DNA from: Bacteroidaceae bacterium
GTDB taxonomy: Bacteria; Bacteroidota; Bacteroidia; Bacteroidales; Bacteroidaceae
Length of the DNA stretch: 64,000 nucleotides
Reading direction: 5' to 3'
Assembly: GCA_017464345.1 (NCBI GenBank)
Contig: JAFUAH010000025.1
Span: 26,433 to 90,432, forward strand
Shown here: in pieces, positions 43,918-52,850 of the stretch
Layout of the letters: the number at the start of each line of letters is the position of its first letter
How positions within the stretch are numbered: position 1 is the first letter of the stretch
Position numbers and translations under genes: made by a program
The notes under the pieces: generated by a model
The model's database searches: none
What the model saw: the letters and a program-made list of their open reading frames with translations, nothing else
Told to the model about the DNA's origin: nothing

Positions 43918-45186
43918 CTATAAACTTTTAATAATATCCGCATAGTTGGTGATTACATATTCCACATCTTCATCTGACAAGTGAGTGTGCAAGGGCAATG
44001 TCACCTCATTGACAAAGAGGTTATACGCATTGGGATAATCTTTGATATCAAACCCAAGTGCTTTGTATGCAGTCATCATTGGTAATGGCTTATAATGCAC
44101 GTTACATGCAATACCACGCTCTGCCATCTTCACAATCACGGCCCTGCGCTCTTCATCAGAACGACCAAGCAGACGGGTCATATATAGATGACCACTACCT
44201 GAGTGATTCTCTCCATAATGATTCAACATGGCCACTGGCAAATCCTTAAGGGCTGCATCGTATATGCCTATGATCTGACGGCGACGATGCAACATCTCAG
44301 GATAACGTTTCAGTTGTGCCAGTCCTATGCCTGCCATAATGTCTGTCATGTTACATTTGTACCAGGGGCCTATGATATCATACTCCCATGCACCCAACTG
44401 TGTCTTGGCTAATGCATCTTTGTTCTGTCCGTGGAGAGAATACAACTGACAGAGACGGTAAAGATACCCGTTCCAGGTTTCCCCCTCGATATGGGGTACC
44501 GTAGACCAAGTATCATAACGGACTGCTTCTTCTCCAAACGGAAAATTCCACGTCAGTGCACCACCCTCTGCGGTGGTAAGGTTCTTCACGGCATGGAAAC
44601 TGAAAGAGGAAAAGTCGGCTATGGCACCTGCCATCTTCCCGTGCCACTTGGCACCAAATGCATGGGCATCATCAGCTGCCACGATAATACGGCCTATACG
44701 CTTCTGAATCTCATTGGCCGGACGGAAAAGATGTTTTTTTGTCTCTACAACAGAATATACCTTATCAAAATCACACACGATACCGCCCAAATCCACGGGA
44801 CAAATCACCTTCGTACGTTCTGTAATGGCATCAGCCAGCTGGTCATAGTCCATCTCTACACCATTTGGCTGAGAATCCACCATCACTACCCTGCAACCAA
44901 TATGTTGGGTGACGGATGCCGTAGCCGTATAGGTATATGCTGGAACTATCACTTCATCCTCAGGGCCGACACCTATCAGCCGCAGTACCATTTCCATTGC
45001 AGCCGTCGCAGAATTCAAGCACACAGATTGGGGCGTACCGCAACATAGCGCTATTAAGTGCTCAAACTCTTTCGTTTTCGGGCCCGTCGTTATCCACCCA
45101 GAGTGAAGAGCGTCTGCCACTTCACTTATTTCGGCCTCCGACATATCGGGAGGTGAAAAGGGCACATTTCTCAATTTCGTATTCAT
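43918..45186 (-). CDS. DegT/DnrJ/EryC1-type sugar aminotransferase
   Basis: 422 residues. A PLP-dependent aminotransferase of the sugar type, which moves an amino group from glutamate to a keto-nucleotide-sugar. Recognisable blocks: the start PFSPPDMSEAEISEVADALHSGWITTGP, the PLP-phosphate site SATAAMEMVLR, AADDAHAFGA with the Asp that holds the pyridine nitrogen, and SFHAVKNLTTAEGGAL with the Schiff-base Lys in H-A-V-K. The 4-amino-sugar products of such enzymes are typical capsule building blocks, but no matching dehydratase is in the window. It is 11 bases after the glycosyltransferase gene upstream. Confidence 0.95.
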   Translation of the reverse strand: MNTKLRNVPFSPPDMSEAEISEVADALHSGWITTGPKTKEFEHLIALCCGTPQSVCLNSATAAMEMVLRLIGVGPEDEVIVPAYTYTATASVTQHIGCRVVMVDSQPNGVEMDYDQLADAITERTKVICPVDLGGIVCDFDKVYSVVETKKHLFRPANEIQKRIGRIIVAADDAHAFGAKWHGKMAGAIADFSSFSFHAVKNLTTAEGGALTWNFPFGEEAVRYDTWSTVPHIEGETWNGYLYRLCQLYSLHGQNKDALAKTQLGAWEYDIIGPWYKCNMTDIMAGIGLAQLKRYPEMLHRRRQIIGIYDAALKDLPVAMLNHYGENHSGSGHLYMTRLLGRSDEERRAVIVKMAERGIACNVHYKPLPMMTAYKALGFDIKDYPNAYNLFVNEVTLPLHTHLSDEDVEYVITNYADIIKSL

Positions 45187-45197
45187 ATTTTATACAA

Positions 45198-46421
45198 TTA
45201 TTTTCTTATTACTGACTCAATTATTTCCACGTATTTCTTTGCACCCACCTCCTTGGTGAGATTTTCTAATATAAACTGTCGGGCGTTCTTACCCATTTCT
45301 TTACAACGTTCTGGGTTATCTTTCAGCGTCTTGATGGCAGCAACAAACTCCTGAACATCCCCCGCATGGGAAAACACGCCACAATGGTTCTTTTCCAGAA
45401 TCTCTTTCAATTCTCCTTCATCAAAACTTGCAACTACCGGCCTTCCGCAACTCATAATAGACCAACTCTTGGAAGGCATGGCACTTCCGCCAAGACCTTC
45501 TTTGCAGGAAACAATACAAGCATCTCCCAACGAGTACACTTTACTCACACGCCCAAAGGGCTGCAAGGGCAAGAGTCGTACATTGTTCAAATGTTCCGTC
45601 TCTATTATGCTGCGTAGTTCCTCCTCCAGACCGCCCGTCCCCAAAATCACGAACTGGATATTTTCGTTTTCGTTGATGAAGCACTTCGCTGCTTGCAGCA
45701 AGATTTCGATGTTCTGTGCATTCCCCAAATTTCCAGCATAGACTATGGTAAATAAATCTCGTGACAGCCCAAACTCCTCAAATAGCGGATTATCTTCCCT
45801 CGCAACTGGCATAACAGCATTTTCATCCACCCAATTATACACCACCTCTATCTTTTCCGCAGGTACCCCACGGGCAACCATGCTGCACTTGATATCGTTT
45901 GAGATGGCAATAATTTTGTCTGAATTCTTAAATGTCACATTCGACACCCACATTCCAATCTTCCAAAGCACTCCGCCTCGATTAGCCAGCCCTGTCCCAC
46001 TCAGTGTCTCAGGGAACAAGTCCTGCGCATTATACACAAAGCGTTTCTTCCTGCGAAACAATCTCACTATGGGGAGTTTCAATCCTTGAATAGGCGGTGT
46101 ACTATCTATGAACGCCACATCATAGTCTTCCCATAGCATAAAGTGTAACTGGACGATTTCACACAGCAGATAGCGAAAAGCCCGAAACACGGGATTCTTT
46201 CCCTCGCCATACATATGGAATCGATGCACTTTGACCATCCCGTTACAAAAGGTCTCATTCCTCCCCCACTTGGCTTCCGCTGCAACATTGCGTGTCGGGG
46301 TTGGTACAGTGATTAGAGAAACAATCCCTTGTTTCGCGGCCTCTTCTGTCATATCGTCAATGACGAACAACCCTGCGCACTGTTCCGGATGGTAGTATGA
46401 AAATGGTATCAGTATCTTCAT
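45198..46421 (-). CDS. Glycosyltransferase family 4 (WbuB-like)
   Basis: 407 residues, a GT-B fold. The N-terminal domain begins MKILIPFSYYHPEQCAG and includes YNAQDLFPETLSGTGL, as in WbuB-type enzymes that add amino sugars. The C-terminal GT1/GT4 donor domain is at about 215-390, with IVYAGNLGNAQNIEILLQA and the loop CKEGLGGSAMPSKSWSIMSCGRPVVAS (the E-x7-E equivalent is degenerate). No membrane segment. Its start overlaps the ATP-grasp gene end by 4 bases. It is one of the enzymes building the repeat unit; the sugar is unknown. Confidence 0.92.
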   Translation of the reverse strand: MKILIPFSYYHPEQCAGLFVIDDMTEEAAKQGIVSLITVPTPTRNVAAEAKWGRNETFCNGMVKVHRFHMYGEGKNPVFRAFRYLLCEIVQLHFMLWEDYDVAFIDSTPPIQGLKLPIVRLFRRKKRFVYNAQDLFPETLSGTGLANRGGVLWKIGMWVSNVTFKNSDKIIAISNDIKCSMVARGVPAEKIEVVYNWVDENAVMPVAREDNPLFEEFGLSRDLFTIVYAGNLGNAQNIEILLQAAKCFINENENIQFVILGTGGLEEELRSIIETEHLNNVRLLPLQPFGRVSKVYSLGDACIVSCKEGLGGSAMPSKSWSIMSCGRPVVASFDEGELKEILEKNHCGVFSHAGDVQEFVAAIKTLKDNPERCKEMGKNARQFILENLTKEVGAKKYVEIIESVIRK

Positions 46422-47614
46422 TCCATAATAATCATGACTGAATCAATCAGTCCTTCTGCTGTCTCAACTGCGAGTTTGGCTGTTGCTGCAGTCACAATCA
46501 CATGACCAGAACGGTCTAGGCTTGACTTCACTTCTTTTACTTCATCACCTGGCCCTACATAGATTTCCGCATCATACACATCAGAGCGGTTGAGCAGCTC
46601 TGCATTCTCAATAGCAATCACCTTACCAGGCTCTGGTGTAAAATATCGAATAGCCACTCCCTGCGGTTCTGCGACAGGAGTCAAATTAGGCTCTACACCC
46701 AATGCCACATCAACAGCAGCCCCCACCATATCGATACCTGTACTCAAATGGGTAAGCTCTGTGGATATAAAGTCCCCACCCAATCGGGCCCCAATCTCCA
46801 TAATATATGCCTGATCATCCTGAACCTTGATTTCCGCATGACAAGCACAGTTATTGACTTCCAAAGCTCTCACGCCCATGATGGCCGCACGCTTCACTGC
46901 TTCCACGATGTGCCCCGGGAATAACGAAGGCTGGTTGTGTCCTAATTCCACAAAGTAAGGTGCTTCGGTGGTTTTCTTGTCTGTCACTTGCAACACATTT
47001 ACCTGCTTGTTCCATACAATTATTTCCACACTAAATTCCGGTCCGTCGATAAATTGTTCAAGCATCACCGATTTATCACGGCTTTCCTCTTTTGCACGTT
47101 CAAAAAGTTTCGCAAACTCCGCTTCATCAATATTGCCATTTATCTTGGCAATCCCCCTACTGCCACTGTTCCTTGATGGCTTCAAGATAGCATCACCTGC
47201 GAATTCTATGCAAAATGCCCCCCAAGCTACCTCTACATTGCTGAAGCATTTGGATTTAGGACTTGGTGCCCCATATTGCTCAAACGCTTCGCGCATAAGG
47301 TTCTTATTGGTTGCTCTGATGGCTAACTCCTTTGATATACCACTCAGATGTAACTCATCATTGATACGTCCCATCACGTTCATGGCCACTTCCGAACAAG
47401 GGTGTATCACGCCATCAATATACTCTTCTTTTGCAATTGCCACCAACTTCTCCTCATTCATCAGTCCACCTGGCACTATGGCTTTATCAGCCAATGCCAT
47501 TCCTGGAGCATTGGAGTCGTCATCAACAGCTATCACATAGTAGCCCATCTCACGGGCTTTCTTGATGACAGGAATCTGTAGCAGCCCTGCCGCCAGTACC
47601 ATAAGTTTCTTCAT
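46418..47614 (-). CDS. ATP-grasp ligase
   Basis: 398 residues. It has the ATP-grasp layout: a Rossmann-like start (KLMVLAAGLLQIPVIKKARE), a central ATP-binding domain with ILKPSRNSGSRGI as the mobile loop, EQFIDGPEFSVEII, and CHAEIKVQDDQAYIMEIGARLGGD with the metal-binding Glu and Asn-equivalent residues. ATP-grasp enzymes join a carboxylate to an amine or thiol through an acyl-phosphate. In a polysaccharide locus this fits amide-linking an amino acid to a uronic or amino sugar, but the substrate is not known. It overlaps by 4 bases both the glycosyltransferase downstream and the PLP gene upstream. Confidence 0.92.
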   Translation of the reverse strand: MKKLMVLAAGLLQIPVIKKAREMGYYVIAVDDDSNAPGMALADKAIVPGGLMNEEKLVAIAKEEYIDGVIHPCSEVAMNVMGRINDELHLSGISKELAIRATNKNLMREAFEQYGAPSPKSKCFSNVEVAWGAFCIEFAGDAILKPSRNSGSRGIAKINGNIDEAEFAKLFERAKEESRDKSVMLEQFIDGPEFSVEIIVWNKQVNVLQVTDKKTTEAPYFVELGHNQPSLFPGHIVEAVKRAAIMGVRALEVNNCACHAEIKVQDDQAYIMEIGARLGGDFISTELTHLSTGIDMVGAAVDVALGVEPNLTPVAEPQGVAIRYFTPEPGKVIAIENAELLNRSDVYDAEIYVGPGDEVKEVKSSLDRSGHVIVTAATAKLAVETAEGLIDSVMIIME

Positions 47615-48672
47615 ACAGCTTCCAAAACAATCTTGGCAATATCTTCTATATCGTCATAGTTATATCTTTGGTCTATCGGAATCGACAACATCCCATCTGC
47701 CATTCTTGCGGAAACAGGGCAGACAGCCCTTGCTTCATCACAGATAGGCCACAAGACAGGTGCATATACACCTCTTTTCGCCAGTTTTTGCTGCACTTCA
47801 TCACGATTACTCACAAGAATAGGTAACGAGAACGGTGCACCATCCAAACATTTTTCTATTCCTGGAATGCTTTCCACTTTTCCTTTCAGTAAGTCCAAAA
47901 TATGCGCCATGTTCTTTTGCCGAGCATAACGGATTTGTTCGCCATTCAGTACCGCCAGCATATCCATTCCTGTTTGAGAAATGCGGTGAACACCGGAGAA
48001 GTTATCCAGTTCGCCTTCCTGTCTGCGCAACTCGGGGAAGAAGCTGTTCTTCTGAGCCGCATCTTGAGAATAATTATAGTTTGCTTTTAGTCTCTGACTG
48101 TCTCTTCTCACTGTCATAAACTCCGTCTCATTATCCTCAACCACGGTTTCATCCATCGGAACTTTGCTGATAATAACAGAGCCGTCACACACACCTACCG
48201 ACTTGCGGATACTGGTCACATAATAATCCACCTGCTCGTTGTAGATGTCAGACAAGCAGAATGTACAATGCGAGAAGTCCTCTATACATATACAGTCAGG
48301 ACAACTGCACTTTATCACAGAGACTGCATCCTCCGTAGAGGCAGAGCCATAGAAGTTCATAGTCAAGGCCGCCTTTGGCCGCACTGTAACAAGCAAATGG
48401 GAAAGAAAATCCAAGTCTGCCGTCAGGTCATCATTCAAGCGATAGAACTCTACCTTCCATTCGGCTTTCTCAAACGGATCTACCATTGAGTGGCAACAAT
48501 ACGCTGGAATCAGTACCACTGGCTCCACATCGAATCCTTTCAGATTCAACGCCACAAGATGAAGTGCCTCCCTTCCCGACCTCAGCCAACTACAGTGCCC
48601 ATATCTCTCAAACGCTCCAAAATACCCATCTGGCAGTAATATCCCAGGATATTCGCTACCGAACTCTCTCAT
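47611..48672 (-). CDS. PLP-dependent enzyme, DegT-like fold type I
   Basis: 353 residues. The fold type I layout is visible: LRSGREALHLVALNL near the PLP phosphate, CIEDFSHCTF with the Asp that pairs to the pyridine nitrogen, and YVTSIRKSVGVCDGSVII holding a Lys in the Schiff-base position. It is divergent from standard DegT proteins and has several extra Cys (CSCPDCICIEDFSHCTFC). It may be an aminotransferase or another PLP enzyme that prepares the substrate for the overlapping ATP-grasp gene. It overlaps the sugar transferase gene by 4 bases. Confident on fold, not on reaction. Confidence 0.82.
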   Translation of the reverse strand: MREFGSEYPGILLPDGYFGAFERYGHCSWLRSGREALHLVALNLKGFDVEPVVLIPAYCCHSMVDPFEKAEWKVEFYRLNDDLTADLDFLSHLLVTVRPKAALTMNFYGSASTEDAVSVIKCSCPDCICIEDFSHCTFCLSDIYNEQVDYYVTSIRKSVGVCDGSVIISKVPMDETVVEDNETEFMTVRRDSQRLKANYNYSQDAAQKNSFFPELRRQEGELDNFSGVHRISQTGMDMLAVLNGEQIRYARQKNMAHILDLLKGKVESIPGIEKCLDGAPFSLPILVSNRDEVQQKLAKRGVYAPVLWPICDEARAVCPVSARMADGMLSIPIDQRYNYDDIEDIAKIVLEAV

Positions 48673-49268
48673 TTTCTATCTTCGTCTATATTAATATGTT
48701 CACGGAAAAGGACGGTCTTAATCGTTTTGAAAAAAATCTTGACATCAAGCCAGAAGGAAATATGCTCAGCGTAATATACATCGTTCTTCAGTTTGAGTTC
48801 ACCGTCTGCGCTATTACGATAATAGGCTTGGTTATAGCCAGTGATGCCAGGCTTCACCGTCAGTATGACTTTCTCATGCTCATTATATTTCTCCAACCAA
48901 TCCAGAGGATCAGGGCGAATGCCTATAAGACTCATCTGACCTGTCAGAACGTTCAAGAACTGAGGAATTTCATCCAAACTGGTTTTACGTAGAATTTTTC
49001 CGACCTTAGTCACTCTGGGGTCATCATCTCCATTATAAGTACTACCATCAGCAAGGCGAATATCTGGAGCATTCACTTTCATGCTGCGGAACTTCAGCAT
49101 CCCTAAGGGGCTGCCTTTATAACCAATACGCTTACCTGCATAGAAAATGGGGCCTCTGTCATCAAAGTAGATGAAAGGAGCAATCACAATGATTATTAGT
49201 AATACGAAAGGAAGAGCAATAAGTGCAAAGATTAGATCAATTAGTCGTTTGAAAAAGTGTACGTACAT
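48669..49268 (-). CDS. Initiating sugar phosphotransferase (PglC/WcaJ-type)
   Basis: 199 residues, the compact PglC-type monotopic phosphoglycosyl transferase. A reentrant hydrophobic helix (LIDLIFALIALPFVLLIIIV) is followed by the cytoplasmic core with RIGYKGSPLGMLKFRSM and the signature TSLDEIPQFLNVLTGQMSLIG, which contains the catalytic Asp-Glu dyad. It transfers a phosphosugar from a UDP-sugar to undecaprenyl phosphate, the first step of repeat-unit assembly. The C-terminus (VKIFFKTIKTVLFREHINID) is also typical. Overlaps of 4 bases downstream and 1 base upstream show it is part of one dense operon. Confidence 0.95.
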   Translation of the reverse strand: MYVHFFKRLIDLIFALIALPFVLLIIIVIAPFIYFDDRGPIFYAGKRIGYKGSPLGMLKFRSMKVNAPDIRLADGSTYNGDDDPRVTKVGKILRKTSLDEIPQFLNVLTGQMSLIGIRPDPLDWLEKYNEHEKVILTVKPGITGYNQAYYRNSADGELKLKNDVYYAEHISFWLDVKIFFKTIKTVLFREHINIDEDRK

Positions 49269-50491
49269 TAATTCCTTTTGTTAATTATAGATTCGTAAAT
49301 GTCTAAATATTTTTGATAACTCAGAGACTCTTCATATTGCATGGCATGCTTTCGACAAGTCTCAACGTACGTTTCTCTCGGCTTCGAACAGACCTCTTCA
49401 ATAGCTTTTACTAAAGATTCTATATCTCCCGTTGGAACAATCTTACCAGTTCCCGCTGTTATTAATTCAGGTTGTGCTGTGTTACCATAAACAATGGCAG
49501 GTGTCCCACAAGCCATAGCCTCAACTATCGTAAGACCAAATGTCTCTTCATAGGAAAGACTTAGTAGCACATCTGCTGCAGAGTAAAATTCCGCCAGCTC
49601 TTTCACACTGTTTGTACGAGATATCGCAATCACATTATTAGGAAGAACATTACGGTCATTCTCATTTGTACCAATAAGCACTATTTGGTATCCTGAGGGG
49701 AGAACTTTGCTGAGAGCGGCAAAGTCATAAATGCCCTTGCGCTCTTCAAAGCCAGAAGCGACGGCGAGTAGCATCTTATTGTTACCAATATTCAACTGCT
49801 CACGGATATTACTTTCTATATGACTAAACAGTTTAATATCCACTCCGTTGTAAACGACATTTATAGGAAAATTCTTTAGATATGACAGCTCTGCCACCCC
49901 CTTGAGCCATGAAGAGACTGTAGTTATCTTCATCTTCTCTATTGCAGTAAACAAGCGTTTTTTTAATGAGTAGTTACTCTTGCAGCGGTCAAATAAATAG
50001 CTTTTAGGAAAATCATGTTTTTGGGGACAAGACAAGCATTGCTTCTTCCATTGTTCACAATGTGTTCTTTCAAAGTGAACGCAATGCCCTGTCATCGCCC
50101 AGCAGTCATGCAGAGTCCATACTACAGGAATGCTCTTCTCGCGAAGATAATCGAAAAGAATGGGATAATTGATAAAGCAACCATGAATATTGTGGATATG
50201 CACAATATCTGGTCGTATGCTATCAATAACCTTCAAGAATTTTTTTGTAGAGTATCTAGAACCTCTGCCTTGAGCATCAAAAAGCGAACTCTCCACATAA
50301 TGAAACATCTCACCTAGTTTCGTTTCGACTTGATAATTCTTCAGGCTGCTCTCATTGAAATAACGCGCTCCATGGGCTACATAGACATTCCATCCATCCT
50401 TTATGGCTAGTTGTCCGATACCTTCAACAATCTTACCTGTTGAGCCCCAGTTTAAGGCTACGTTAATAATTAAGAGTGTGTTCTTCTCCAT
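49268..50491 (-). CDS. Glycosyltransferase family 4
   Basis: 407 residues, GT-B fold. The N-terminal half contains DIVHIHNIHGCFINYPILF and VVWTLHDCWAMTGHCVHF, followed by a cysteine group (CEQWKKQCLSCPQ) that is typical of a Bacteroidetes branch of GT4 and may bind a metal. The donor domain is complete: ASGFEERKGI, then ADVLLSLSYEETFGLTIVEA with the E-x7-E motif. It overlaps the FrhB-like gene by 22 bases. The sugar and acceptor cannot be read from sequence. Confidence 0.94.
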   Translation of the reverse strand: MEKNTLLIINVALNWGSTGKIVEGIGQLAIKDGWNVYVAHGARYFNESSLKNYQVETKLGEMFHYVESSLFDAQGRGSRYSTKKFLKVIDSIRPDIVHIHNIHGCFINYPILFDYLREKSIPVVWTLHDCWAMTGHCVHFERTHCEQWKKQCLSCPQKHDFPKSYLFDRCKSNYSLKKRLFTAIEKMKITTVSSWLKGVAELSYLKNFPINVVYNGVDIKLFSHIESNIREQLNIGNNKMLLAVASGFEERKGIYDFAALSKVLPSGYQIVLIGTNENDRNVLPNNVIAISRTNSVKELAEFYSAADVLLSLSYEETFGLTIVEAMACGTPAIVYGNTAQPELITAGTGKIVPTGDIESLVKAIEEVCSKPRETYVETCRKHAMQYEESLSYQKYLDIYESIINKRN

Positions 50492-51663
50492 CTCTTCAAC
50501 ATAGTCTTAATCTTATAGCGCCACACGTTTGGTATATAGTTTTTCAGCGAATCTATAACTCTGGACTTCAAGGGCAATTCGTAAGGAATCGCGTCAAAGC
50601 CATTTTCATTAAGAGCCTGATATACTACGTCTCTTATTGGTTTCCTTTTGGTCGGTAGTCTCAGGTTCCCATTATAGTTAATTATATCACTCAATTCAAC
50701 CTCGGTAGCATCCAAACCAGGTTCGACACTAGCCCATAATTGCCGTCCTTTATCAGAATTCACCAATGCACAAGATACACCTCTAATATCGAACAATTCC
50801 GGATGTGTATTCTCTATTCCCCAAAAGTCTCCTATCGTTATGTCGCCCGGCCTATTGTTCTGGGAATAGGGACAAGCGTAACAACTTTCCCTATAAGTAT
50901 TACCCTCAAGGAAATTATAGTAATAGGGGTCAAGCGATGCAATCTTCAAATGTTCCTGAATACGTCCATTATTCTTTGACGTCACATTGAGCGTCAGTGA
51001 CCATTGATGCCTCTTCTTGCTTCTAAATTCGACACTGCTTATTGCACCATATTTATCAGATAACCATTTGAGGTAAGTAGCATATAATTTACGGCTTGGT
51101 ACTCCATGACAAATGATATCCACGCAATAAAGATTGTCATACCCCTTCGTGAGATAGTTTTTTAAACCTGCCACTTGGCAAGGCCCCCCCGTAAATAAAA
51201 CGATTACTCCCTTATCAAGATACTCTTTAACTTGGGTGTAGATGTTCCCCATACTGCTTTGAACGTATTTCGAACCTCTCAGTTGCCTTGCCTCTTCCAA
51301 TGTAGTTGCTATCACATGATGTGGCATCAATGAATCATCAACCCCACAACCACAAACAACTCCATTCTGACCACAAACATATTTCGCCATTTCATAGAAC
51401 AGACCACCTGACGAGCATTCTTTCAAGTCAGCATCTGATGTCGTTTTGGCCGCATAGCCCTTTTGTTCTTCATGACAGACATTAACGGTATGAATGGGGC
51501 AGGCTTTTAGACACTTTCCACAATTGACACATTTATCTTGGTCAATATGCGGCTGCAAAAAGCCCTCCTCATCCTCCTTAAAGGCTATTGCATGTTTATG
51601 ACAGGACTGTTCACAAGCCCTACAGCCGCAACAGGTTTGTCCTATGATTGAGATATTCTCCAT
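50470..51663 (-). CDS. FrhB-like ferredoxin-domain protein of polysaccharide loci
   Basis: 397 residues. The N-terminus has two iron-sulphur binding runs: CCGCRACEQSCHKHAI and CVNCGKCLKACP, a 2[4Fe-4S] ferredoxin-like domain. The rest matches the coenzyme F420 hydrogenase/dehydrogenase beta-subunit family (SSGGLFYEMAKYV, GGPCQVAGLKNYL, CVDIICHGVPSRKL, CPYSQNNRPGDITIGDFWGI). In Bacteroidetes such genes stand beside polysaccharide pyruvyl transferases, as here (22-base gap). F420 itself is not expected in this phylum, so the electron carrier and reaction are unclear; reduction of a sugar intermediate is one possibility. Confidence 0.92.
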   Translation of the reverse strand: MENISIIGQTCCGCRACEQSCHKHAIAFKEDEEGFLQPHIDQDKCVNCGKCLKACPIHTVNVCHEEQKGYAAKTTSDADLKECSSGGLFYEMAKYVCGQNGVVCGCGVDDSLMPHHVIATTLEEARQLRGSKYVQSSMGNIYTQVKEYLDKGVIVLFTGGPCQVAGLKNYLTKGYDNLYCVDIICHGVPSRKLYATYLKWLSDKYGAISSVEFRSKKRHQWSLTLNVTSKNNGRIQEHLKIASLDPYYYNFLEGNTYRESCYACPYSQNNRPGDITIGDFWGIENTHPELFDIRGVSCALVNSDKGRQLWASVEPGLDATEVELSDIINYNGNLRLPTKRKPIRDVVYQALNENGFDAIPYELPLKSRVIDSLKNYIPNVWRYKIKTMLKRWRRTHS

Positions 51664-51685
51664 ACACTCGCCATTTATCGCATAA

Positions 51686-52786
51686 TTAGCTTAATGAGTT
51701 TTTTAAGTATTCGTGTGACTTTTTTCTTACCTCCCCTATCCGAGGATTCACCAACTGGTAATCAATTGAGGAAGATGCAGCCATCAGACCTTCTGTTACT
51801 GAACCAACCAATCTTGTATCCAAAAGACCAGCAATTCTCAGTATACTCTCAATCCTGGAATTGTACCGTGGTGCTTTCACCACTATCACCTGACGGTTCA
51901 AGTTCAGCGAGAAAGCCGTTCCGTGGAAGGAATCTGTCACCACATAATCCGCATGTGCGATGTGGTTCACAAAGTCTTCAGCAGAATTGCCAAAGCGGTT
52001 CTCTGCTCCCTTAATGAAATCGAAAGTGTCGGCAAAGTTGATGATGCGCAGCCCTTTCTCCTTGGCTATGGCTTGTGCCACTTCCTTAATCAGACCATTC
52101 CTGTTTAAATTATACACAAACACATATCCTGGCTTTGGGGCATTCTTCACGGATGCGAACTTTCTCCAGTCATCCCCTCTCAGCAACAGCGTAGGGTCAA
52201 CCACGTGAACGCCTTTGTCAAAGCCAAACTGGTGAAGTATCTTCAAACCGTCATCTTCACGTACAGAGATATGGTCGTATTTGGCAATATACTCTTTGAT
52301 GATGGCTTCCTCTTCTGGCGTAAAGGAGTTCTTGCCAAAGCTCCCTGCGTAGGCAATACGTTTCTTGCCTTCTGGTGCAAAGCCCAGATAGTAGGCTTTC
52401 AAGTCCTCTGGCGGATTGTTATTCTGTGTGTTCCACACCTGGTCACTTCCGCTCAGATAGGCATCTGCCAAAGGGATGTCATTGATGATGTCCTGATAGC
52501 AGCTGTATCTCTTTCTGGAGAGATGAATATACTTACGTAGAAATCTGTTTACATCGTGGTATTCTATCAAATTGACCACAAATAGCGGGGGCAATTTAAT
52601 AAGTTTCTTCCATGCCGGAACATTGTTCTTGGGCCAACATCCCCTCTTGAAAGAAATACCTTCCGGCACGAAGTCCAGCACTTCTGCTTCGTGTCCGAGT
52701 TTTTCAATGGCGGTCTGTGTAGCATACGTCTGCAACATGGAGCCGAAATTGGTGATTCGATGCAGGGTGATAATCTCAACCTTCAT
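51686..52786 (-). CDS. Polysaccharide pyruvyl transferase family protein
   Basis: 366 residues from the ATG at 52786; a GTG four codons upstream is less likely. It opens MKVEIITLHRITNFGSMLQTYA, the N-terminal motif of the family, and carries DAYLSGSDQVWN, RIAYAGSFG, VDPTLLL and HADYVVTDSFHGTAFSLNL near the C-terminus, where the conserved His-Gly-T of these enzymes lies. Family members add a pyruvate ketal to a sugar from phosphoenolpyruvate, although several members have other or unknown donors. It pairs with the FrhB-like protein downstream. Confidence 0.93.
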   Translation of the reverse strand: MKVEIITLHRITNFGSMLQTYATQTAIEKLGHEAEVLDFVPEGISFKRGCWPKNNVPAWKKLIKLPPLFVVNLIEYHDVNRFLRKYIHLSRKRYSCYQDIINDIPLADAYLSGSDQVWNTQNNNPPEDLKAYYLGFAPEGKKRIAYAGSFGKNSFTPEEEAIIKEYIAKYDHISVREDDGLKILHQFGFDKGVHVVDPTLLLRGDDWRKFASVKNAPKPGYVFVYNLNRNGLIKEVAQAIAKEKGLRIINFADTFDFIKGAENRFGNSAEDFVNHIAHADYVVTDSFHGTAFSLNLNRQVIVVKAPRYNSRIESILRIAGLLDTRLVGSVTEGLMAASSSIDYQLVNPRIGEVRKKSHEYLKNSLS

Positions 52787-52850
52787 AGGATATAACACAA
52801 TGGGGATTATATCTTGTCAGACCAATCCCATAATACAAATAACTTTATCA

